DNA of 6,689 nt from Candidatus Nesterenkonia stercoripullorum (GCA_019114115.1 DXGD01000323.1:1-6689), one strand, 5' to 3'. Numbered from the stretch's first letter, positions 1-6,430 are shown. Made by a program: numbers and translations. The notes: generated by a model from the sequence alone, not told the origin.

Positions 1-135
1 CCATCATGGCAGATATGGGCCCTGGACTTCGCGCCAGGGATGTCGCGCCGCAGACCGCCCAGCGAGGCTGAGCGCTGAGACGTCGCGGCGGAGGTTGGCG
101 AGGTGAGGTTCTGCGAGGATGTCCCCGCTCGCCCG

Positions 136-141
136 TAGACT
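136..141 (+). promoter_or_regulatory. Candidate -10 element of pcrA, possibly giving a leaderless mRNA
   Basis: TAGACT fits the actinobacterial -10 pattern TANNNT. It ends nine bases before the pcrA ATG, so transcription would begin at or within about three bases of the start codon, giving a leaderless or nearly leaderless message. The purine-rich GGAAAG between the -10 and the ATG is too close to the start to be a normal Shine-Dalgarno sequence. I find no convincing -35; CTGCGA at 111-116 is the nearest and is weak. The promoter role is inferred from motif and position only. Confidence 0.4.
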
Positions 142-150
142 GGAAAGATC

Positions 151-2631
151 ATGGAATTCGTGTTTACCCCGCCCACTGAGTCGCCCGGATCCTCTGCGCC
201 CGCCAGTGCCGCTGGCGCCCGCTCTGCTGATGCCCAGAACGCCCAGCACCACGTCGAGAGCCCGCCCGCCAGAGCGGGAGGGATCGTGGAGGGCTTGAAC
301 CCGGAGCAGGCCGCGGCTGTGGAGCATTCAGGTTCGCCGCTGCTGATCGTCGCGGGTGCGGGCTCGGGGAAGACGAGCGTGCTGACGCGCCGGATCGCGC
401 ACCTGCTGAACTCAGGTGCCGCACGCCCGGCGGAGATCTTGGCGATCACCTTCACGAACAAGGCCGCACGGGAGATGAAAGATCGTGTGGAAGCTCTCGT
501 CGGCCCTGCGGCGCAGCGGATGTGGATCTCCACGTTCCACTCCTCCTGCGTGCGTATTCTGCGTGCCGAAGCGGCCCAGCTCGGTCGGCGCAGCACCTTC
601 ACGATCTACGATGCCGCCGACTCGCTGCGCCTGATCACGTCGATCGCCAAGCAGCACGATCTGGACCCGAAGCGGTTCAATCCGCGGGCTATCAAGAACA
701 AGATCTCAGCCTGCAAGAACGAGCTCATCGACGCCGAGGAGTTTCAGGCTCAGGCCCCCAATGAGCCGTTCTCTGAGGCCGTCGCGACAGTGTTCCGTGA
801 GTACTCGCAGCGACTGCGGCAGGCCAGCGCCTATGACTTCGACGACCTGCTCGCCGAGACCGTCTACATGTTCGATGCGTTCCCAGCGATCCTGGACAGC
901 TATCGCCGTCGGTTCCGCCATGTCCTGGTCGATGAGTACCAGGACACCAACCACGCTCAGTACCGGCTGATCAGCCAGCTCACGACGCCGAGAGCTGAAG
1001 TGCAGGCCCCTCCGGCCGAGCTGACAGTCGTCGGTGATTCGGACCAGTCCATCTACGCCTTCCGGGGTGCAGATATCCGCAATATCGTCGAGTTCGAGCG
1101 GGACTACCCCGAAGCGCGCACGATCAAGCTCGAACAGAACTACCGGTCGACCCAGACGATTCTCGATGCGGCCAACGGCGTCATCTCGCAGAACGCGGGA
1201 CGCACGGAGAAGCTGCTGTGGACTGACATGGGCTCTGGCGAGCCGGTCACCGTCCATGTCGCGCCCTCGGAGAACGACGAGGCCGAGTGGATCGCGCGCA
1301 CTATCGACGATCTCGGGGACCACCATGGCATCAGGCCCTCCGACGTCGCCGTCTTCTACCGGACCAACGCGCAGTCGCGTGCGCTTGAGGAGCGGCTGAT
1401 CAACCGGGGAATCCCGTACCGGGTGATCGGCGGGACGCGCTTCTACGATCGGAAGGAGATCAAGGACGCGCTCGCGTACCTGCACGTCATCAACAACCCG
1501 GACGACGACGTCAACCTCCGGCGCATCCTCAACGAGCCCAAGCGCGGGATCGGTGAACGCGCTGAGGGGGCTGTCGCCGCACTGGCCACACGGGATCGGT
1601 CCACCTTCTTCGAGGCCCTGCGCCGCGCTGATGAGGCACCCGGGATGGCCGTCCGCTCGGTGAAGGCGGTGAATTCGTTCGTCCGGATGATGGATGACCT
1701 GATCCAGACGGCCGAGGACGCCACGCCGTCTGTGGTGCTGGAGTCGGCCCTGGAGCAGTCCGGGATGCTCGAGGCCCTGCGGGAGTCGAAGGATCTGCAG
1801 GACGAATCCCGCGCCGACAACCTCGGCGAGCTCGTCGCCGTCATGAAGGAGTACGAGGGCTCCGCGGAGTCCGCACGGCTCGCGGACTTCTTGGAGCAGG
1901 TCTCACTGGTCGCCGACGCTGACGCGATCCCCTCAGCCGGCGACTCCGAGTCAGAACGGCTCGCCCAGGAGCAAGGACAAGTCACCCTGATGACGTTGCA
2001 CACTGCCAAGGGCCTGGAATTTCCCGTGGTGTTCCTCACAGGCATGGAGCACGGGATCTTCCCGCATTCACGGTCCATGGGCGACGCCGAGCAGCTCGCC
2101 GAAGAGCGCCGGCTCGCCTATGTCGGTCTGACCCGGGCGCGTCAGCGGCTCTTCCTGAGCAGGGCGGAATCCCGTCATCTCTGGGGCCAGCACCAGTTCA
2201 ACCCGCCCAGCCAGTTCCTCGGGGAGATCCCCGAAGATCTCATCGAGGTCGATGCCGCGTCGTCGTCACGGGCTTCGCGCGGATCGCTCTACGCCGCGCC
2301 GGGCTTCGGGGCGCTGGGCGGCATGCAGGGCAGTCGTGCCGGATCAGCTGGGGCAGGATCAGAGGGCGGGCAGGTCTACGGGGCCGGCAACAGTCAGAAG
2401 ACCTCGGCGAGCCTGCCTGGAGCGAGGCGAGGAGCTGCTCCGACGCAGGTCGATCCGAACCGGGAGATGCCGGCTCTGAGCCCTGGTGACAAGGTCTCGC
2501 ACAAGAGCTTCGGCGTGGGTGAGGTCCTCGCCGTCGAAGGGTCCGGAGCCAAGACCGTGGCGACTGTGAGTTTCGCGGGAGCGGAGAAGAGGCTGCTCCT
2601 GCGATATGCTCCCCTTGAGAAGGTTGACTGA
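151..2631 (+). CDS. pcrA: ATP-dependent DNA helicase PcrA/UvrD (SF1A)
   Basis: An 826-residue 3'-5' DNA helicase of the UvrD/Rep/PcrA family, which unwinds DNA using ATP in repair, replication restart and removal of RecA filaments or stalled RNA polymerase. All core motifs are visible in order: the Q-motif glutamine near residue 53, Walker A AGAGSGKT (68-75), motif Ia TFTNKAA (100-106), Walker B VDEYQDTN (260-267), motif III GDSDQSIYAFRGA (295-307), motif IV EQNYRS (328-333), motif V TLHTAKGLEF (615-624) and motif VI RLAYVGLTRARQR (654-666). A Gly/Ala/Ser-rich linker (about 702-770) leads to a C-terminal Tudor-like domain (about 778-825, GDKVSHKSFGVGEV to LLLRYAPLEKV), which in PcrA binds RNA polymerase. 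The first 45 residues are low-complexity. The ATG at 151 is chosen because the frame is open from there, a -10 element sits just upstream, and Micrococcales PcrA proteins commonly have such an extension. A later GTG at 286 would still keep the helicase core. Alternatives are UvrD or UvrD2; the complete core and the PcrA-type tail favour PcrA. Confidence 0.96.
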   Translation: MEFVFTPPTESPGSSAPASAAGARSADAQNAQHHVESPPARAGGIVEGLNPEQAAAVEHSGSPLLIVAGAGSGKTSVLTRRIAHLLNSGAARPAEILAITFTNKAAREMKDRVEALVGPAAQRMWISTFHSSCVRILRAEAAQLGRRSTFTIYDAADSLRLITSIAKQHDLDPKRFNPRAIKNKISACKNELIDAEEFQAQAPNEPFSEAVATVFREYSQRLRQASAYDFDDLLAETVYMFDAFPAILDSYRRRFRHVLVDEYQDTNHAQYRLISQLTTPRAEVQAPPAELTVVGDSDQSIYAFRGADIRNIVEFERDYPEARTIKLEQNYRSTQTILDAANGVISQNAGRTEKLLWTDMGSGEPVTVHVAPSENDEAEWIARTIDDLGDHHGIRPSDVAVFYRTNAQSRALEERLINRGIPYRVIGGTRFYDRKEIKDALAYLHVINNPDDDVNLRRILNEPKRGIGERAEGAVAALATRDRSTFFEALRRADEAPGMAVRSVKAVNSFVRMMDDLIQTAEDATPSVVLESALEQSGMLEALRESKDLQDESRADNLGELVAVMKEYEGSAESARLADFLEQVSLVADADAIPSAGDSESERLAQEQGQVTLMTLHTAKGLEFPVVFLTGMEHGIFPHSRSMGDAEQLAEERRLAYVGLTRARQRLFLSRAESRHLWGQHQFNPPSQFLGEIPEDLIEVDAASSSRASRGSLYAAPGFGALGGMQGSRAGSAGAGSEGGQVYGAGNSQKTSASLPGARRGAAPTQVDPNREMPALSPGDKVSHKSFGVGEVLAVEGSGAKTVATVSFAGAEKRLLLRYAPLEKVD

Positions 2632-2655
2632 CGCGTGCGCGTGCCGGTCTACTTT
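2624..2655 (+). promoter_or_regulatory. Candidate sucCD promoter overlapping the pcrA 3' end
   Basis: TTGACT at 2624-2629 is five of six to the -35 consensus and covers the last codons of pcrA, whose stop is 2629-2631. Two -10 options follow: TCTACT at 2648-2653 (four of six to TATAAT, spacer 18) and TACTTT at 2650-2655 (fits TANNNT, spacer 20). No hairpin terminator separates pcrA from sucC, so readthrough from pcrA could also feed the operon. This is a motif-based inference. Confidence 0.45.
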
Positions 2656-2680
2656 TGATCAGTACCAATGACTTCGACGC

Positions 2681-2687
2681 AGAAGGA
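2681..2687 (+). promoter_or_regulatory. Ribosome binding site deciding the GTG start of sucC
   Basis: AGAAGGA lies eight bases before the GTG at 2696, a normal spacing. It fixes this GTG as the start in preference to the out-of-frame ATG at 2668. The protein then begins [12 protein letters not shown], which is where SucC proteins normally begin. Confidence 0.75.
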
Positions 2688-2695
2688 CACCACCC

Positions 2696-3877
2696 GTGGA
2701 CCTGTATGAGTACCAGGCGCGCGATCTTTTCGAGGCACACGGAGTTCCCGTGCTTGCCGGGATCGTGGCGCATACCCCGGAAGAGGCGAAGGCAGCAGCC
2801 GAGAAGATCGGCGGCGTCGTCGTCGTCAAAGCACAGGTGAAGGTCGGCGGCCGCGGCAAGGCCGGCGGCGTGAAGCTGGCGAAGACCGCAGACGAGGCCT
2901 ACGAGCACGCTCAGGCCATCCTCGGCATGGACATCAAGGGGCACACTGTGCACCGCGTGATGATCGCCCAGGGCGCAGACATCGCCGAGGAGTACTACTT
3001 CTCGATCCTGCTGGACCGGGCTGAGCGCAACTACCTGGCCATGTGCTCCAAAGAGGGCGGCGTGGAGATCGAGCAGCTCGCCGAAGAGCGGCCCGAGGCG
3101 CTGGCACGCGTGAACTTCGACCCCAACACCGGCATCGACACCGCAAAGGCGCGGGAGATCGCCGAAGCAGCCGGTTTCCCGGCTGACCAGCACGAGCAGC
3201 TCGCGAACGTGTTCGAGAAGCTGTGGGGCGCGTTCAGCAAGGAAGACGCCACCCTGGTGGAGGTCAACCCGCTGGTCCGCACCGGTGAGGGCGTGGTCAT
3301 CGCGCTCGACGGCAAAGTCACCATCGACGAGAACGCCGACTTCCGTCAGCCCGGCCACGCCGACCTGGTCGACGAGCAGGCCGAAGACCCGCTGGAGGCC
3401 AAGGCCAAGGCCAATGACCTCAACTACGTGAAGCTCGACGGCGAAGTCGGCATCATCGGCAACGGCGCCGGCCTCGTCATGTCCACGCTCGACGTCGTCG
3501 CCTACGCAGGCGAGGCGCATCACGGCGTGAAGCCGGCCAACTTCCTCGACATCGGCGGTGGTGCATCGGCTGAGGTCATGGCCAACGGCCTGGACGTCAT
3601 TCTGGGCGATGACCAGGTGAAGTCCGTGTTCGTGAACGTCTTCGGAGGCATCACCTCCTGTGACGCTGTAGCCAACGGCATCGTCAACGCCCTGAAGATC
3701 TTGGGCGATTCCGCCACGAAGCCGCTCGTGGTGCGGTTGGACGGCAACAACGTGGAAGAGGGACGCCGCATCCTCGCCGAGGCTGCGCACCCCCTGGTCA
3801 CCACCGCCACCACTATGGACGAAGGCGCCGACAAGGCCGCCGAGCTCGCCGACGCCGCCGCTTCGGCTGACAAGTAA
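2696..3877 (+). CDS. sucC: Succinyl-CoA synthetase (ADP-forming) beta subunit
   Basis: A 393-residue beta subunit, close to the usual family length of about 388-400. With SucD it interconverts succinyl-CoA and succinate, coupled to phosphorylation of ADP or GDP, in the cytoplasmic TCA cycle. The N-terminal ATP-grasp domain shows the nucleotide-binding segment [16 protein letters not shown] (45-60) and the metal-binding residues in EVNPLV (N191) and IALDGK (D205). The C-terminal CoA-ligase domain has [12 protein letters not shown] (255-266), FLDIGGGA (283-290), [17 protein letters not shown] (313-329) and [15 protein letters not shown] (346-360). The start is GTG with a good ribosome binding site. 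The gene lies 64 bases after pcrA and 16 bases before sucD, so it is surely co-transcribed with sucD. The final 20 residues are Ala/Asp-rich, a variable tail. Nucleotide preference (ATP or GTP) cannot be read from the sequence by eye. No disrupted motifs were seen. Confidence 0.97.
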   Translation: MDLYEYQARDLFEAHGVPVLAGIVAHTPEEAKAAAEKIGGVVVVKAQVKVGGRGKAGGVKLAKTADEAYEHAQAILGMDIKGHTVHRVMIAQGADIAEEYYFSILLDRAERNYLAMCSKEGGVEIEQLAEERPEALARVNFDPNTGIDTAKAREIAEAAGFPADQHEQLANVFEKLWGAFSKEDATLVEVNPLVRTGEGVVIALDGKVTIDENADFRQPGHADLVDEQAEDPLEAKAKANDLNYVKLDGEVGIIGNGAGLVMSTLDVVAYAGEAHHGVKPANFLDIGGGASAEVMANGLDVILGDDQVKSVFVNVFGGITSCDAVANGIVNALKILGDSATKPLVVRLDGNNVEEGRRILAEAAHPLVTTATTMDEGADKAAELADAAASADK

Positions 3878-3893
3878 GGACCTCGAACACACC

Positions 3894-4808
3894 ATGTCTA
3901 TCTACCTGAACAAGGACTCCAAGGTCATCGTCCAGGGCATCACCGGCGGTGAGGGTACGAAGCACACCCGCCTGATGCTCAAGGCCGGGACGAACATCGT
4001 CGGTGGCGTCAACGCGCGCAAGGCTGGCACGACTGTCTCCCACCAGGACAAAGAGGGCAACGACATCGAGCTGCCCGTCTTCGGGTCCGTCGCCGAGGCG
4101 ATGGAGCAGACCGGCGCGGACGTGTCCGTGGCCTTCGTGCCGCCGAAGTTCGCGAAAGACGCAGCTGTCGAGGCGATCGAGGCCGGCATCGGCCTGCTCG
4201 TGGTCATCACCGAGGGCATCCCGGTGCAGGACTCCGCGGAGTTCTACAACCTCTCGCTGAGCAAGGTCGGCGGCGACGGCAAGCCCGTCACGCGGATCAT
4301 CGGCCCGAACTGCCCCGGCGTCATCACCCCGGGCGAGGCGCTGGCGGGCATCACCCCGGCGAACATCACCTCCTCCGGTCCGATCGGCCTGGTCTCGAAG
4401 TCCGGCACGCTGACGTACCAGATGATGTACGAGCTGCGGGATATCGGGTTCTCCACCTCCATCGGCATCGGTGGTGACCCGGTGATCGGCACCACCCACA
4501 TCGATGCGCTCGAGGCTTTCGAGAACGACCCCGAAACCAAGGCGATCGTGATGATCGGTGAGATCGGCGGCGACGCCGAGGAGCGCGCCGCGGAGTACAT
4601 CAAGGCGAACGTGACCAAGCCCGTGGTGGGCTACGTCGCCGGCTTCACCGCTCCCGAGGGCAAGACGATGGGCCACGCCGGCGCCATCGTCTCCGGCTCC
4701 TCCGGCACGGCAGAGGCCAAGAAGGAGGCTCTCGAAGCAGCCGGGGTAAAAGTCGGCAAGACGCCGTCGCAGACCGCCGACCTGCTGCGCGAGGTCTTCA
4801 CCGGCTGA
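3894..4808 (+). CDS. sucD: Succinyl-CoA synthetase alpha subunit
   Basis: A 304-residue alpha subunit, slightly longer than the 289-residue E. coli protein. It binds CoA and carries the phosphohistidine that passes phosphate to the nucleotide in SucC. Visible are the CoA-binding loop [10 protein letters not shown] (16-25), a second loop [12 protein letters not shown] (137-148), [10 protein letters not shown] (191-200), the glutamate in [10 protein letters not shown] (E223) expected to position the histidine, and the active-site histidine H261 in [10 protein letters not shown]. The extra length partly comes from an insertion near residues 48-60 ([13 protein letters not shown]) and from [14 protein letters not shown] (121-134). 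The likely ribosome binding site AAGGA begins inside the sucC TAA stop, 13 bases before the ATG; this long spacing suggests some translational coupling to sucC. A strong terminator follows the stop codon. The identification is secure. Confidence 0.97.
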   Translation: MSIYLNKDSKVIVQGITGGEGTKHTRLMLKAGTNIVGGVNARKAGTTVSHQDKEGNDIELPVFGSVAEAMEQTGADVSVAFVPPKFAKDAAVEAIEAGIGLLVVITEGIPVQDSAEFYNLSLSKVGGDGKPVTRIIGPNCPGVITPGEALAGITPANITSSGPIGLVSKSGTLTYQMMYELRDIGFSTSIGIGGDPVIGTTHIDALEAFENDPETKAIVMIGEIGGDAEERAAEYIKANVTKPVVGYVAGFTAPEGKTMGHAGAIVSGSSGTAEAKKEALEAAGVKVGKTPSQTADLLREVFTG

Positions 4809-4833
4809 CCCGAGCGCGCTGCGAGCACACGCG

Positions 4834-4888
4834 GAAAGCCCGCGGGCCCCGCTCCTTCCGAGGAGCTGCCCGCGGGCTTTCTTCTGTT
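4834..4888 (+). terminator. Two-tier hairpin terminator of the sucCD operon
   Basis: GAAAGCCCGCGGGC (4834-4847) pairs perfectly over 14 bp with GCCCGCGGGCTTTC (4868-4881). Inside it, GCTCCT (4851-4856) pairs with AGGAGC (4861-4866) around a TCCG tetraloop, leaving an asymmetric internal loop of CCC against T. A broken T-rich tract (TTTCTTCTGTT) follows. It begins 25 bases after the sucD stop. The stem itself would also form in RNA from the - strand, but that side has no comparable T run. Confidence 0.93.
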
Positions 4889-4898
4889 CAGGGCGTTT

Positions 4899-4950
4899 CG
4901 AGCGGACCGGGCTTCCGAGCCGGACCGGGCTTCCGAGCGGACCGGGCGCC
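4899..4950. repeat. Tandem repeat, three units of 17-18 bases
   Basis: The units are CGAGCGGACCGGGCTTC (4899-4915), CGAGCCGGACCGGGCTTC (4916-4933, one extra C) and CGAGCGGACCGGGCGCC (4934-4950, changed at two end bases). A further fragment, TTCCGAGCC at 4981-4989, repeats the unit junction at 4913-4921. The array begins 11 bases after the sucD terminator and lies in no supported gene. The odd unit length would break a reading frame, arguing against coding. Confidence 0.85.
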
Positions 4951-5007
4951 CGGGAGGGCCCGCCCGTGGGCGCGCGAGCGTTCCGAGCCTCTCCGGGTTG
5001 GTGGAAT

Positions 5008-5170
5008 TACCCTCCGGTGCTTGTTCGAGTCCGTGGGTGGGGCCGGTATACCCTCCGGTGTTTGCTCTACCCTCGCGCCTAGTGTAGGGCGTGACGAACA
5101 AGGGAGGGTTTCGTGTGGGGAGGCACGATGACGGAGGGTTCCGTTGTGGGGATGCGGGATAGGGGAGGGT
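5008..5170. repeat. Six-copy GGAGGGT/ACCCTCC motif cluster in opposing orientation
   Basis: The left half has three motifs reading ACCCTC(C/G) on the + strand at 5009-5015, 5050-5056 and 5069-5075. The right half has three GGAGGGT motifs at 5103-5109, 5133-5139 and 5164-5170. The first two left copies sit in near-identical 16-base contexts, TACCCTCCGGTG(C/T)TTG. Right copies one and two head direct repeats of 22 and 23 bases (5103-5124 and 5133-5155) that differ at two bases and one single-base gap. Starts of the right copies are 30 and 31 bases apart. The turn-over point lies near 5089. I do not recognise a named element. It could be a dispersed intergenic repeat family, a set of protein-binding sites, or a structured RNA. 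Confidence 0.8.
5009..5109. repeat. Interrupted inverted repeat, 15 bp with a 4-base bulge
   Basis: ACCCTCC-GGTG-CTTGTTCG (5009-5027) pairs with CGAACAAG-GGAGGGT (5095-5109): 8 bp plus 7 bp, with GGTG unpaired on the left arm. The 67 bases between the arms hold the second and third ACCCTC motifs and a short near-palindrome, CCTA-GTG-TAGG (5079-5089). The match reaches beyond the GGAGGGT core, so left copy one and right copy one share a longer ancestor, CGAACAAG followed by GGAGGGT. Confidence 0.75.
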
Positions 5171-5235
5171 GCGCCGGCGCCGGGTTCGTCGCCCGGGTGC
5201 CCTGACTCCCCGCGGCGGGGCGGCTCCGGGCCAGG

Positions 5236-5247
5236 CCCCACGTGGGC
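5236..5247. repeat. 12-bp perfect palindrome touching the VIT1 stop codon
   Basis: GCCCACGTGGGC is its own reverse complement, and its last base is the final G of the TAG stop of the - strand gene. In RNA it can form only a short stem with an ACGU loop and has no U tract after it, so it is a weak terminator at best. A second GC hairpin, CCCCGC-G-GCGGGG (5208-5220), lies farther downstream. A protein-binding role is equally possible. Confidence 0.5.
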
Positions 5248-6353
5248 TAGTCGATGACCACGCCGAAGAGGTTCCCGAGGGCGTAGGTGATCGCAGCCGC
5301 ACCGATGCCGATGCCGAGCTGGCGCAGGCCGCGCAGCAACGGGCTCGCGCCCGAGAGCAGTCCGACGACCGCTCCGGTGCACATCAGCGCCACGCCGACC
5401 AGCGCCAGCGCGAGGAGCACGGCCCCCAGCCCTGTCATTCCGAACAGGAACGGCAGGATCGGGATGAGGGCCCCGCTGGCGAAGCAGGCGAAACTGGAGA
5501 GCGCCGCCGTCCAGGCGTTACCGACGACGTCGTGCTCCTCAGCATCCTCCACCTCATCCTGAACGGAGAGGGAGGGATCGCAGTCGCAGGTCACCGCGCC
5601 GAGGCGTTCTTTAGCGCGGTGTTCAGCCCCTTCCCGGCTCATCCCGCGGGCAAGGTAGACCAGCACCAGCTCGTTCTCGTCGACGTCGAGATCCGGCGCT
5701 GCCCGCAGCGTAGCCTGTGTCGGCTGGGTGGCGTCGAGGAGCTCCCGCTGGCTCCGCACCGACACGTACTCGCCGGCGGCCATCGACAGCGCCCCGGAGA
5801 GCAGCCCGGCGATGCCGGAGGCCAGCACCACGGAGGAGCCGACGCCGGTGCCTGCCATGCCTATGATCAGGGCGAGGTTCGACACCAGCCCGTCGTTGGC
5901 GCCGAAGACCGCGGCGCGGAACCCGCCGGCGAGCTTCTCCCGGCTGCGTTTGGCCAGACCGCGCACGACTTCCTCATGAATGGCCTCATCGGCGGCCATC
6001 CCCGGCGTCGCATCCGAGTCCTCGGCATAGGGTGACCCGGACTCGGCTCGCTGTGCCAATGCCAGGATGAAGACGGACCCGAAAATCCTCGCCATCCAGC
6101 CGAGGAGGACCCGGTGCGCTGACGGTCGCGGAAGATTCTCCGCGCGAGGACCGAGAAGATTCTCCCAGTGGCGCTGATGACGTTGCTCGGCCTCGGCGAG
6201 CCCGCGCAGGATGTGTCGTTCACTGCCCGATTTGCGTTCGGCCAGGGAGGCGTAGAGCTGGGCCTCGGCGCGTTCGTCGGCCAGGTACTTCCGCCAGCGG
6301 CGGACCTGCCGGGACGTCGGCGCAGCGCCGGGTGGATTGGGGGGCGTTGTCAC
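5247..6353 (-). CDS. Ferritin-like domain fused to VIT1/CCC1 family iron/manganese transporter
   Basis: A 368-residue membrane protein. Residues about 15-140 look like a ferritin/rubrerythrin-type four-helix bundle with candidate di-iron ligands E27, E30, the ExxH pair E56-H59 (EQRH), E104 and a second ExxH pair E123-H126 (EAIH). Residues about 143-368 are a VIT1/CCC1 transporter: FGANDGLVSN (150-159) in the first transmembrane helix, SGALSMAAGEYVSVRSQRE (186-204) at the second, an acidic cytoplasmic metal-binding segment with many Glu/Asp (about 205-275), NAWTAALSSFACFASGALIP (279-298) in the third, then helices near 305-331 and 344-366. VIT1/CCC1 proteins move Fe2+ or Mn2+ out of the cytosol; the ferritin-like fusion is known in bacterial MbfA, where it exports iron. 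Iron export or detoxification is therefore inferred here. The GTG start has no clear ribosome binding site but keeps the whole ferritin-like domain. The gene is convergent with sucD and follows the IMPase gene by 155 bases. Confidence 0.92.
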   Translation of the reverse strand: MTTPPNPPGAAPTSRQVRRWRKYLADERAEAQLYASLAERKSGSERHILRGLAEAEQRHQRHWENLLGPRAENLPRPSAHRVLLGWMARIFGSVFILALAQRAESGSPYAEDSDATPGMAADEAIHEEVVRGLAKRSREKLAGGFRAAVFGANDGLVSNLALIIGMAGTGVGSSVVLASGIAGLLSGALSMAAGEYVSVRSQRELLDATQPTQATLRAAPDLDVDENELVLVYLARGMSREGAEHRAKERLGAVTCDCDPSLSVQDEVEDAEEHDVVGNAWTAALSSFACFASGALIPILPFLFGMTGLGAVLLALALVGVALMCTGAVVGLLSGASPLLRGLRQLGIGIGAAAITYALGNLFGVVID

Positions 6354-6359
6354 AGGTCT

Positions 6360-6387
6360 ATTCTGGCCGGTTGCGTGATCCCGTCGA
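6360..6387 (-). promoter_or_regulatory. Weak candidate promoter for the VIT1-ferritin gene
   Basis: On the - strand, TCGACG (6387-6382, four of six to TTGACA) is followed after 16 bases by CAGAAT (6365-6360, close to TANNNT). The -10 ends six bases before the GTG at 6353, which would give a leaderless mRNA. This would fit the lack of a Shine-Dalgarno sequence. The same CCAGAAT heptamer occurs again 32 bases upstream, so the -10 assignment is uncertain. Confidence 0.28.
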
Positions 6388-6408
6388 GGGCATTCTGGGT
6401 TCGTGACA

Positions 6409-6430
6409 ATTTTCAGAGATCCCTAAATTT
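6409..6430. promoter_or_regulatory. AT-rich imperfect palindrome upstream of the VIT1-ferritin gene, possible operator
   Basis: A 22-base AT-rich island centred on GATC (6418-6421) is symmetrical at 7 of 11 base pairs. It lies 56-77 bases upstream of the GTG start, in otherwise GC-rich DNA. On the - strand it contains TTAGG, which matches one edge of the DtxR/IdeR iron-box consensus, but the remainder matches poorly. A metalloregulator operator is a guess based on position and the iron-related gene. Confidence 0.22.

Larger units (their letters stand above)
4809..5246. other. Convergent intergenic region rich in repeats, no supported gene
   Basis: These 438 bases separate the ends of sucD (+) and the VIT1-type gene (-). 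Going left to right they contain the sucD terminator, a three-unit GGACCGGG tandem repeat, a cluster of six GGAGGGT/ACCCTCC motifs in two opposing sets of three, several GC palindromes, and a 12-bp palindrome at the VIT1 stop codon. Reading frames cross it on the - strand, but they are Pro/Arg/Ser-rich, follow the nucleotide repeats and match no family I know. No tRNA or recognised RNA family was seen. Confidence 0.7.

Noticed and set aside
1..106. 3' end of an upstream + strand gene
   Set aside because: All three + frames are open for only 22-34 codons from the edge before a stop (stops include 76-78 and 104-106), and none of the peptides is recognisable. The - strand frame there is mostly a shadow of the pcrA start.
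2240..3895. Very long open frame (551 codons) on the - strand opposite the pcrA end and sucC
   Set aside because: It is antisense to two certain genes, crosses their boundary, and resembles no family. Long antisense frames are expected opposite GC3-rich genes.
3813..4676. 287-codon - strand frame opposite sucD
   Set aside because: It mirrors the sucD codon pattern and has no recognisable motif; sucD is certain.
5079..5089. Divergent promoter pair at CCTAGTGTAGG (TAGTGT on +, TACACT on -)
   Set aside because: Both hexamers fit TANNNT, but neither has a -35 at suitable distance and no gene starts nearby.
5008..5170. CRISPR array
   Set aside because: Repeats are inverted in half the copies, the shared core is only seven bases, spacing varies from 19 to 41 bases, and no cas genes are near.
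5236..5247. Intrinsic terminator of the VIT1-ferritin gene
   Set aside because: The palindrome gives a stem of only about four pairs with no U tract, so I list it as a palindrome and not as a terminator.
4631..5302. - strand frames running across the convergent gap
   Set aside because: The products are Pro/Arg/Ser-rich, reflect the nucleotide repeats in several frames at once, and overlap sucD or the VIT1 gene.
5169..6035. 288-codon + strand frame opposite the VIT1-ferritin gene
   Set aside because: Its product is His/Arg/Gly/Gln-rich without domain features, while the opposite strand has a clear transporter.
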